From positions 1-5,270 of the forward strand of contig CALBPU010000115.1 of NCBI GenBank assembly GCA_937899395.1: a stretch of DNA of 5,270 nt. Reading direction: 5' to 3'. The position numbers and the translations under genes were made by a program. The notes under the pieces are model-generated. The model searched no databases and was not told the origin of the DNA. It saw only the letters and a program-made list of their open reading frames with translations. Each line of letters begins with the position of its first letter. The stretch's first letter is position 1. Source of the DNA: an uncultured Fretibacterium sp. (GTDB lineage: Bacteria > Synergistota > Synergistia > Synergistales > Aminobacteriaceae). Below, piece by piece: positions 1 through 5,196 of the stretch.

Positions 1-30
1 CTCTTTCCCTACACGACGCTCTTCCGATCT
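1..30 (+). other. Illumina TruSeq adapter remnant (artificial sequence)
   Basis: These 30 bases match the 3' part of the Illumina TruSeq universal/read-1 adapter, ending in the diagnostic GCTCTTCCGATCT; only the first three bases (ACA) of the 33-base primer are missing. This is not genomic DNA. It is joined directly to the interior of the EF-P gene and happens to stay open in that frame, so an automatic gene caller could extend the protein into it and add ten false residues. It shows that the reads behind this contig end were not fully adapter-trimmed. Confidence 0.97.
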
Positions 31-399
31 GAGGATAAGCCCGCTCAGTATTCCTACAGGGACGGAGCAGACTATGTATTCATGGATCTGGCAACGTATG
101 AGGAGATGAGGCTCTCACCTGAAGTACTCGGCGATGCGGCAAAATATCTCGTTGATGACATGGAGATACAAATAGAATACTTCGAGAGCAAAGTCATGGG
201 AATCGAGTTGCCCAAAAGCGTAACCATGAAGGTAATTGACACACCGCCAGCGTTCAAGGGAGATACAGTTACGGGAGGCGGAAAACCTGCAACGCTTGAG
301 ACCGGGCTTGTTGTAACCGTGCCTGTATTTGTTGAGCCGGGAGAGTTGGTTGTTGTTGACACACGCACAGGCGCATACCTTGAGCGCGCAAAGAAATAA
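31..399 (+). CDS. efp: Elongation factor P, 5'-truncated (C-terminal two-thirds)
   Basis: EF-P binds between the ribosomal P and E sites and relieves stalling at polyproline stretches. Reading in frame from base 31 gives 122 residues before TAA, against about 185 for the family. What remains is the two OB-fold domains (II and III). The missing N-terminal KOW-like domain carries the modified Lys or Arg at about position 34, so the modification type cannot be judged. Visible family features are YSYRDGADYVFMD at the start of the fragment, the run PKSVTMKVIDTPPAFKGDT in its middle, and a near match to the EF-P signature, KPATLETGLVVTVPVFVEPG, followed by the closing VVDTRTGAYLERAK. An internal ATG at base 82 is Met18 of the fragment, within the conserved VFMD, and is not the start. 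The truncation is caused by the adapter joint and is not biological. The stop overlaps the next start by one base (TAATG). GC content is about 50-57%, higher than genes further right. Confidence 0.96.
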   Translation, partial: EDKPAQYSYRDGADYVFMDLATYEEMRLSPEVLGDAAKYLVDDMEIQIEYFESKVMGIELPKSVTMKVIDTPPAFKGDTVTGGGKPATLETGLVVTVPVFVEPGELVVVDTRTGAYLERAKK

Positions 400-803
400 T
401 GCCGCCTTCAGACGATAAGAAATCCGCGAACGGCGGAATGATACACATCTCGGAGGACGTAATAGCCGAGCTTGCCCGCAAAACTATTCAGGGAATCCCC
501 AACATCAAAACAGCTTCCGGCCTGGCCTCAAAATTCAGCATTGGGCGCAAGAGCGGAGGAATACGCGTATCAGTCGAGCATTCACGCGGAACAGTTGCGG
601 TTGATGCGTATGTGCTGGTGAAATATGGCCAGAGGATTCCCGATTTGGCATGGGATGTGCAAGAGAAAATCAAGGATAACCTCGAACGCTACACAGGCTA
701 TGACGTTAAAGCCGTGAATGTGAATGTTCAGGGCATATACATGAGTGCAGGCGATTCAGTGCAGATGAGCATAGAGAATCCCGCAACAGATGAGGCGGAT
801 TAG
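399..803 (+). CDS. Asp23/Gls24 family envelope stress response protein
   Basis: This 134-residue protein matches the Asp23/Gls24 (DUF322, YqhY-like) family in length and pattern. The N-terminal strand-helix segment GGMIHISEDVIAELARKTI (about residues 12-30) is followed by GIPNIKTASG, a central VSVEHSRGTVAVDAYVLVKYG and a C-terminal helix, VQEKIKDNLERYTG, leading to the last strand VKAVNVNVQGI (about 103-113). Family members are small cytosolic or membrane-tethered proteins. Staphylococcal Asp23 is held at the membrane by AmaP, and B. subtilis YqhY lies beside nusB and has been linked to fatty-acid synthesis control; no enzymatic activity is known. The ATG overlaps the efp stop by one base, indicating translational coupling. 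A second Met at residue 14 is a possible alternative start, but the coupling favours base 399. The gene just downstream encodes a two-helix membrane protein that could be its anchor (inference). Codons are GC-rich at the third position, as in efp. Confidence 0.9.
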   Translation: MPPSDDKKSANGGMIHISEDVIAELARKTIQGIPNIKTASGLASKFSIGRKSGGIRVSVEHSRGTVAVDAYVLVKYGQRIPDLAWDVQEKIKDNLERYTGYDVKAVNVNVQGIYMSAGDSVQMSIENPATDEAD

Positions 804-806
804 GCC

Positions 807-1250
807 ATGTATTACTTGTGGAAGAATACGCCTTACGGATTAATAAAAATTTCATGCAAAGGGCTTGTTGATTTTACAAATGAAGCTCTGAGATCACGTT
901 TCAGACTTTATAATGTCTCTTTATCACCATCGAAAACCGAACACGCTGATATAACGATCGTAATCTCGGACGAAGATTTACAGCCCAAAACTAAGGAGAC
1001 CGTTGAAAATCATTTAACCGAAGTATTAAAGCCTATGGGAATGAAGGCTCTAATAGTGTGGGCAAGCCCTGAACGGGGATTTTTGCCTGTAATATTAAAT
1101 CCTTATGTTTGGTCTGCAATAGCTTCGTGTTCTGCTGTGATAATTACGGCGGGGTTCAGCAGTTTTTTCTGGACGGCATTTTGGGGTGCTTCAGCGTGGT
1201 TTGTCTTTCGAGGGGTTTCCGTGCTTGCTCAAAAATTCAGGAGAGCTTAA
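807..1250 (+). CDS. Hypothetical protein with C-terminal membrane hairpin
   Basis: I do not recognise the family of this 147-residue protein. Residues 1-95 look soluble and alternate strands and helices: YGLIKISCKGLV, then ADITIVISDEDL, then the helix TKETVENHLTEVLKPMG, then KALIVWA. Residues about 99-116 and 119-139 are hydrophobic and rich in aromatic and small residues, joined by a very short turn, and suggest a transmembrane hairpin. The tail QKFRRA is basic, as expected for a cytoplasmic end. The gene sits three bases after the Asp23-like gene and six bases before nusB, so it is almost certainly co-transcribed. A GAGG at 792-795 gives a weak ribosome binding site. The soluble part could be a degenerate Asp23-like domain and the protein an AmaP-like membrane partner, but this rests on neighbourhood and gross architecture only; known AmaP has its hairpin at the N terminus. 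Base composition is intermediate between the GC-richer left and AT-richer right of the window. Confidence 0.8.
   Translation: MYYLWKNTPYGLIKISCKGLVDFTNEALRSRFRLYNVSLSPSKTEHADITIVISDEDLQPKTKETVENHLTEVLKPMGMKALIVWASPERGFLPVILNPYVWSAIASCSAVIITAGFSSFFWTAFWGASAWFVFRGVSVLAQKFRRA
1239..1243 (+). promoter_or_regulatory. Ribosome binding site for nusB
   Basis: AGGAG (continuing AGAG) lies at the end of the preceding gene, 13 bases before the ATG at 1257. The spacing is slightly long, but it is the only Shine-Dalgarno-like sequence nearby and supports that start. Confidence 0.55.
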
Positions 1251-1256
1251 TTTATC

Positions 1257-1727
1257 ATGTCAAAACCCAGAAAACATATAGGCAAGAAATTTGAAGCTAT
1301 TCACAGATCAAGAGAGCTTGCTGTTCAATTCTTATATTCGATTGATGTAGTGAGCAATCCGGAACAGGATTTTGAGAAATCTATAAATTTATTTTTGAAT
1401 CTTGATGAGGTTTCAAAAGATGACACGCCTGAAGTAAAAAACCGTTGTTATGATTTAGCCTCACAAGTTTATAGCAGGAAAAATGAAATTGACGCTTTGT
1501 TATTGAGAACAGTTACCGGCTGGAGACCTGAAAGAATGGTGAGTGTAGACAGATCGATTTTAAGATTGATGGTGCTTGAAGGTTTTATGGAGAAAACCCT
1601 TCCTGTACGTTCAGCCATAACTGAAGCAACGAAACTTGCTAACGATTTCGGAACTAAAGAATCCGCAAGATTTGTGAACGGTGTTATGTGTAAAATAGAA
1701 AAATTTTTTGAGCAGGATAAAAAATAA
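1257..1727 (+). CDS. nusB: Transcription antitermination factor NusB
   Basis: NusB binds boxA RNA with ribosomal protein S10 (NusE) and helps RNA polymerase read through rRNA operons. The 156-residue protein has the expected all-helical layout. An N-terminal helix, HRSRELAVQFLYSIDV (residues 16-31), matches the family's Arg-x-x-Ala-x-Gln-x-Leu-Tyr helix. The second half contains the hallmark GWRPERM (88-94), VDRSILRL (97-104), PVRSAITEATKLANDFGT (116-133) and FVNGVM (139-144). Length is slightly above the usual 130-150 because of a basic N-terminal leader of about 15 residues. The gene begins six bases after the membrane-protein gene and ends 26 bases before lepB. Proximity of nusB to an Asp23-type gene is a recurring arrangement in Firmicutes. 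Codons favour A or T at third position, in contrast to the first two genes. Identification is firm. Confidence 0.95.
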   Translation: MSKPRKHIGKKFEAIHRSRELAVQFLYSIDVVSNPEQDFEKSINLFLNLDEVSKDDTPEVKNRCYDLASQVYSRKNEIDALLLRTVTGWRPERMVSVDRSILRLMVLEGFMEKTLPVRSAITEATKLANDFGTKESARFVNGVMCKIEKFFEQDKK

Positions 1728-1735
1728 TTCAAAGT

Positions 1736-1742
1736 GAAGGAG
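1736..1742 (+). promoter_or_regulatory. Ribosome binding site for lepB
   Basis: GAAGGAG, a strong Shine-Dalgarno match, stands 11 bases upstream of the ATG at 1754. It fixes the start of the signal peptidase gene and is the best ribosome binding site in the window. Confidence 0.75.
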
Positions 1743-1753
1743 TTTTAGTATAA

Positions 1754-2302
1754 ATGGCAGTTGAAGCAGCGGTTAAACCGTGGTGGCGTGAAACAATCGA
1801 AACTATTGTATGGGCATTTGTACTCGCTATGATAATCCGAACATTTGTTGTTCAGGCATTTTGGATACCAAGCGGTTCAATGATTCCTACTCTTGAAATT
1901 AATGACAGAGTTTTAGTTTTGAAATTCTGGAATTGGTTTTTCGAGCCTTCGAGAGGTTCTCTTTACGTTTTCAAATATCCTGTTGACAGAGACAGAGATT
2001 TCGTGAAAAGAATTATAGCTGTTCCCGGTGATGTAGTAGACATTCAAAACGGTACGGTAATTATTAATGGACAGCCGATTTTTGAACCTTATGTAAAAAA
2101 TCATGATCGTTATACATTGAAGCCTAATAGTATTTTTCCCGAAGTTCCTTTCACTGTTCCTGAAAAAAAATATTTTATGCTCGGTGATAATCGTTCAAAT
2201 TCTCAAGACAGCCGATATTGGGGTTTTGCTTCCATTGACGATATGAGAGGGCCTGTGTTCTTCAGATATTGGCCTTTGAACCGAATAGGCATTCCTAAAT
2301 AA
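1754..2302 (+). CDS. lepB: Signal peptidase I
   Basis: Type I signal peptidase (family S26) cleaves signal peptides from exported proteins on the outer face of the cytoplasmic membrane. The 182-residue protein has a single N-terminal membrane segment at about residues 15-37. This is followed by box B, IPSGSMIPTL, with the catalytic Ser42; by box D, RDFVKRIIAVPGDVV, with the general-base Lys85; and by box E, GDNRSNSQDSRYWGF (144-158), with the conserved Asp-Ser-Arg. The short length and single anchor match the compact Gram-positive-like type and not the two-anchor E. coli LepB. All catalytic elements are intact, so activity is expected. It is placed between nusB and the GTPase gene rbgA, and lepB next to rbgA and rnhB is a recurrent arrangement in bacteria. 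The stop is ten bases before the rbgA start. B. subtilis-type names (sip) would also be acceptable. Confidence 0.96.
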   Translation: MAVEAAVKPWWRETIETIVWAFVLAMIIRTFVVQAFWIPSGSMIPTLEINDRVLVLKFWNWFFEPSRGSLYVFKYPVDRDRDFVKRIIAVPGDVVDIQNGTVIINGQPIFEPYVKNHDRYTLKPNSIFPEVPFTVPEKKYFMLGDNRSNSQDSRYWGFASIDDMRGPVFFRYWPLNRIGIPK

Positions 2303-2312
2303 CAAAAATAAA

Positions 2313-3161
2313 TTGGCTAGGACTGTATGGTATCCCGGCCACATGGCTAAGGGTACGAGAAAATTAAATGAGCTTGTCTCAAAACTTGATGTTATTGTAG
2401 AGGTCAGGGACTCCAGAGCCCCTGCTTCAACCTCATCGCCGTTAATAAAATCTCTTGCAAAAATCAAACCCGTTATTCATGTTTTATCTCGTAAAGATTT
2501 AGCGGATAATGAGGGCTTAAATTTATGGCTGTCGAAATTGAAACACACTTATTCGGCAGACTTGAGAAAACGTGAAGGGCTTTCCAACATCAAAAGGGCG
2601 ATTTTGAATTTCAAACCTGCTCATCGTGAAGTCAGAGTTGCTGTTATAGGCATTCCGAATGTCGGAAAATCTTTGCTTCTAAACTCCTTAATATCAAAAT
2701 CAAACGCACAAGTCGGAAATATACCAGGTATAACAAAATCAGTGAGCTGGTATAAAAATGACGATTCAAAAATGTTAATCGTGGATTCTCCTGGTATTCT
2801 TGATCCTCATGCTGAAGAAGGAGCGCATTTGATTTTGTCATGGCTTGGCTGTGCAAAGGCTGAAATAGTTGGAGGATTTGAGAACGCCGCTTTGAAATTA
2901 ATAGAATTTTTATGTGCAAAAAATTTTCACGCTTTTATTCCTGTTGAATTTGAAAATGAAACACCTGTAGAAATTTTGCAGTTAATCGGAAAAAAATACG
3001 GCTGTTTAATTTCAGGAGGAAGAATTGATTTTGAACTTGCAGGAAGGAAATTTATCGAGGCATTTTCATCAGGAAGGCTCGGAAAAATTTGTCTTGAACT
3101 TCCTAACGAAGAAAGGGTCATAGACTTTAACAAAAATGTCGGAGCAGCTAACATTGTTTAA
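2313..3161 (+). CDS. rbgA: Ribosome biogenesis GTPase RbgA/YlqF
   Basis: RbgA is a circularly permuted GTPase needed for late 50S subunit assembly. The 282-residue protein begins with the diagnostic VWYPGHMAKGTRKL and shows the permuted motif order: the G4 position near residues 59-62, then G1/P-loop GIPNVGKS (113-120), the G2 threonine in GNIPGITKS (Thr141), then G3 DSPG (158-161). A C-terminal domain of about 110 residues follows, as in the family. The start is TTG at 2313: the WYPGHMAKG block is conserved and lies upstream of the first in-frame ATG (2344), so a later start would remove it. No clear Shine-Dalgarno sequence precedes the TTG; translation may depend on coupling to lepB, ten bases upstream. 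The G4 motif reads SRKD in place of the usual NKxD. The 3' end overlaps rnhB by 26 bases. Confidence 0.94.
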   Translation: MARTVWYPGHMAKGTRKLNELVSKLDVIVEVRDSRAPASTSSPLIKSLAKIKPVIHVLSRKDLADNEGLNLWLSKLKHTYSADLRKREGLSNIKRAILNFKPAHREVRVAVIGIPNVGKSLLLNSLISKSNAQVGNIPGITKSVSWYKNDDSKMLIVDSPGILDPHAEEGAHLILSWLGCAKAEIVGGFENAALKLIEFLCAKNFHAFIPVEFENETPVEILQLIGKKYGCLISGGRIDFELAGRKFIEAFSSGRLGKICLELPNEERVIDFNKNVGAANIV

Positions 3162-3846
3162 CGATAAAGTTTTTTTCAACCTTCACGCTGATTACGATGA
3201 GGCTCAAAAAACTTTGCTGGAAATTAAGAAGCTCGGAATTGTAATCGGGACTGATGAAGCAGGAAGAGGTGCTTTAGCAGGGTCTGTTGTTTCAGCGGCG
3301 GTATATTTGACACCTGAACAAGAACAGGAACTTCTGAAAATGAAATTACGGGATTCAAAATTAATTTCTCCGAACAGGCGTGAAAAATTATTTGATGCTA
3401 TGAAAGATTTAGGGGTGTTATGGCGAGCTTATATGGGAAGTCCCGAAATGATTGATAAGGAAAATATTTTGAAGGTTTCATTATGGGCAATGGGAAAAAG
3501 CATTCAACGTCTCACAAAAAATCTTCCCTATGATAAAAATATTTTTGTTATTGTCGATGGCAATTCCAGAATTAATAATATAGATTTTCAACAATGGAAT
3601 TTAATTCGAGCCGATAAATTAATTCCCGTTGTATCTGCTGCTTCAATAGTTGCGAAAGTTATCAGAGACAGAATGATGAGACTTTATGCTTCAAAATACC
3701 CAGTCTATGATTTTGCTAAGAACAAAGGTTATCCAACAAAATTTCATATTGATGCCGTGAAAAAATTCGGAATGTCAGATATACATCGAAGGAGTTTTTG
3801 CCGAAAATTCATGAAAGGGAGTGAAAATTTTTATGCCGTCAATTAA
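3136..3846 (+). CDS. rnhB: Ribonuclease HII
   Basis: RNase HII cuts RNA in RNA/DNA hybrids and starts removal of single ribonucleotides misincorporated into DNA. The 236-residue protein carries the catalytic set: Asp40 and Glu41 in GTDEAGRGALAG, Asp141 in VIVDGN, and Asp160 in RADKLIPVVSAASIVAKVIRD, corresponding to E. coli Asp16, Glu17, Asp108 and Asp126. The C-terminal block NKGYPTKFHIDAVKKFG with IHRRSF is also typical. A leader of about 33 residues precedes the core, as in RNase HII proteins of Firmicutes. The active-site loop departs from the common GRGPLAGPV: the first proline is Ala46 and the second Ser50. The ATG at 3136 lies inside rbgA, a 26-base overlap. The 3' end overlaps the next gene by 14 bases, so translation is probably coupled across all three. 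Confidence 0.96.
   Translation: MSEQLTLFNDKVFFNLHADYDEAQKTLLEIKKLGIVIGTDEAGRGALAGSVVSAAVYLTPEQEQELLKMKLRDSKLISPNRREKLFDAMKDLGVLWRAYMGSPEMIDKENILKVSLWAMGKSIQRLTKNLPYDKNIFVIVDGNSRINNIDFQQWNLIRADKLIPVVSAASIVAKVIRDRMMRLYASKYPVYDFAKNKGYPTKFHIDAVKKFGMSDIHRRSFCRKFMKGSENFYAVN
3814..3821 (+). promoter_or_regulatory. Ribosome binding site deciding the FliK-like start
   Basis: AAAGGGAG lies inside the end of rnhB, 11 bases before the ATG at 3833. A GTG at 3821 also opens the frame, but it overlaps this purine tract and has no site of its own at useful distance. The ATG is therefore preferred. Confidence 0.65.
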
Positions 3847-4942
3847 TGTTAATGTAGACCAAAATTATAATCAAATGCAGCAGAACATCAGCACTAACGC
3901 AAGGCAAGGGCAAATTTTAACCGAACCTCAGCTTCAACAGCCTTCACAAATTGCAGCAAGGCTTGCAGGTATACGAACAGGAATGCTTGTTGAGGGTAAC
4001 GTACTGTCTCAAAATACTGACGGAACATATTTAGTTCGTGTAGAAGTAAACGGAGTGCCTCAGGAATTACGGGCAAGAGCTACTGTGTCATTAATTCCGG
4101 GAGAAAGATTTAGGGCTGTATGGGACGCTTCGGGGCCTGACGGAGTACCTGTGTTAAGGCTTTCACAGGGCGAACTGTCTTTCCTTTCTCAAATTCCTGC
4201 AAGAGATCGTGAACTTGCTACGGCATTATTAGCAAGGGGGCTTCCTCTTGCAAGCGATGTACTTAACGCTATTAAAGACGCATGGAGAAAATCAGGTTCA
4301 CAGGACGGTCAATTATCATCATTCATTGAATTATGGGCACGTAACGTTCCTATGACAGCCGAAAATGCTTTGCTTTTGTCTCAATATGCGGCCATGAACG
4401 GTGCTGAAGCAACTGCAATGTGGGAAAAAATCCGCAAAGAATTAAAATCCCGTACTTCAAAAGGCGATGATCCTGTTAAAGCGTTAAAAGACATGAAAGA
4501 CGGCGATGATGATATAGCGAAATTTTTACAAGCTCAATCAATTTTAATGAAAAGTCCGCGCAATGAAGTTAATCCGTCGTTATTGGCTGCACCGTTTTGG
4601 CCTGTTCTCAATGATGTTACACAAAACATGACCGCTAAAATTTTTGTCGGAAAATCAGCAGAAGATGACGGGCAAAAATATTGGCAGGTAGGTTTCGGGA
4701 TAACCGGCTCGGTTTTAGGTGAAGTAGGAGGGCTAGTTGAGAGCGACGGTAAGAGCTGTAATTTAACTCTTAATGCCGAAAAAATTGAAACCTGTAAATT
4801 GATTGAGAGACGCAGAAGAGATTTACGGCGAGAACTTCAAGGGCTTGAACTTCCGGTAACATTCATAGGAATTTCAATGCGTGCCGTTGAAAATGAAAGA
4901 GATTTATTGTTAGCAGGAAGAGGACTTGATATTACAGTGTGA
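3833..4942 (+). CDS. FliK-like (YlqG-type) flagellar hook-length control domain protein
   Basis: From the ATG at 3833 the product has 369 residues in three parts. Residues 1-40 are rich in Gln and Asn and look disordered. Residues about 50-110 form a beta-rich module, starting GMLVEGNVLSQNTDGTYLV and containing LIPGERFRA, a pattern seen in FliK-like proteins of this gene neighbourhood. After a helical middle and a charged stretch near 200-225, residues about 282-350 resemble the FliK C-terminal domain (Flg_hook type): LGEVGGLVESDGKSCNLTLNAE, then a long charged helix IERRRRDLRRELQGLELPVTF. True FliK measures hook length and switches the export gate FlhB. This gene instead sits behind rbgA-rnhB, the position of B. 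subtilis ylqG, whose role is unknown and which is paired with the FlhB-like ylqH. No signal peptide or membrane segment is visible. The domain assignment is fairly secure; flagellar function is not. Confidence 0.72.
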   Translation: MPSINVNVDQNYNQMQQNISTNARQGQILTEPQLQQPSQIAARLAGIRTGMLVEGNVLSQNTDGTYLVRVEVNGVPQELRARATVSLIPGERFRAVWDASGPDGVPVLRLSQGELSFLSQIPARDRELATALLARGLPLASDVLNAIKDAWRKSGSQDGQLSSFIELWARNVPMTAENALLLSQYAAMNGAEATAMWEKIRKELKSRTSKGDDPVKALKDMKDGDDDIAKFLQAQSILMKSPRNEVNPSLLAAPFWPVLNDVTQNMTAKIFVGKSAEDDGQKYWQVGFGITGSVLGEVGGLVESDGKSCNLTLNAEKIETCKLIERRRRDLRRELQGLELPVTFIGISMRAVENERDLLLAGRGLDITV

Positions 4943-5003
4943 ACACGCTAAAAAAGCAGTGGCCATCTCCAGAAACGCAAAAACACGCCAAATGACGGAT
5001 TGA
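4939..5003 (+). pseudogene. Possible remnant of a flhB-like (ylqH) gene start
   Basis: The gene expected after a ylqG-type gene is ylqH, a short protein resembling the FlhB C-terminal domain that begins with a Lys-Lys-Ala-Val-Ala-Leu-like motif. Here a GTG at 4939 opens MNTLKKQWPS, while the next frame reads AKKAVAISRNAKTRQMTD before a stop at 5001-5003. The two frames meet in a run of six A (4950-4955); a seventh A would give a start running into KKAVAI. This may be a decayed or frameshifted ylqH 5' end cut off by the palindromic region. After KKAVAI the peptide does not resemble the family, so chance similarity is quite possible. Confidence 0.25.
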
Positions 5004-5087
5004 AATTTTCAAGATGAAAGTGTAAAATCGGAGGCGATTTTTTCAGAAATCGCCCGTTCCGATTTTACATCATGTAATTTTCAAATC
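4998..5087. repeat. Long imperfect palindrome (hairpin or MITE-like element)
   Basis: The core has 12 perfectly complementary bases, TGTAAAATCGGA (5021-5032) against TCCGATTTTACA (5058-5069). Inside are eight more, GGCGATTT (5033-5040) against AAATCGCC (5047-5054), around a six-base loop, with a three-base bulge (5055-5057). Outside, ATGA (5014-5017) pairs with TCAT (5070-5073), and GATTGAAATT (4998-5007) pairs with the 5076-5087 stretch apart from two single-base bulges. A T-run does not follow on either strand, so this is not a standard intrinsic terminator. It could be a folded RNA end of the operon, a repetitive extragenic palindrome, or a small non-autonomous element. No target duplication was found. 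Confidence 0.75.
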
Positions 5088-5167
5088 AATTTTTACTATC
5101 TTTGACAATCCAGTTATATTAAGACCTTGCAGAGATTATTTAGTCGTAGTTACTAGAAATTACCGAG
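5088..5167. other. AT-rich intergenic stretch with no recognised content
   Basis: Between the palindrome and the TTGACA at 5168 I see no open frame of useful length with a ribosome binding site, no RNA gene and no repeat. A second TTGACA at 5102-5107 is followed by TATATT only seven bases later, too close for a sigma-70 promoter. Confidence 0.5.
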
Positions 5168-5191
5168 TTGACAAAAAAACGCCCTTATAAT
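5168..5191 (+). promoter_or_regulatory. Promoter-like TTGACA/TATAAT pair with 12-base spacer
   Basis: Perfect consensus hexamers TTGACA (5168-5173) and TATAAT (5186-5191) are separated by only 12 bases, where sigma-70 needs about 16-18. Two exact hexamers this close are striking, but the spacer would place them on the wrong helical faces. TATAAT may still serve as a -10 element with a non-consensus -35 or with an activator. The same bases also form a weak minus-strand terminator, which is a competing explanation. Confidence 0.3.
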
Positions 5192-5196
5192 GGACG
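5173..5196 (-). terminator. Weak intrinsic terminator on the minus strand
   Basis: On the minus strand CGTCC, a seven-base loop ATTATAA and GGGCG form a five-pair stem with one G-U pair, followed directly by seven T. The stem is short, so termination strength is doubtful. The position, just after the GTTCAC end of the putative IS605-type right end, would suit the end of a transcript entering from beyond the right edge of the window. Confidence 0.35.

Noticed and set aside
1109..1294. A + strand open frame of 61 codons spanning the membrane-protein gene and the nusB start
   Set aside because: It overlaps two better-supported genes in another frame, lacks a ribosome binding site and has no family features.
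1469..1732. Minus-strand open frames opposite nusB, lepB, rbgA and rnhB
   Set aside because: They are antisense to genes with intact conserved motifs and have no plausible start signals or recognisable proteins.
3821..3832. GTG at 3821 as the start of the FliK-like gene
   Set aside because: It lies on the ribosome binding site of the ATG at 3833 and has no site of its own; the four extra residues add no recognisable feature.
5021..5069. The large palindrome as an intrinsic terminator of the operon
   Set aside because: Neither strand has a T-run directly after the stem; the nearest T-rich bases are inside the stem itself.
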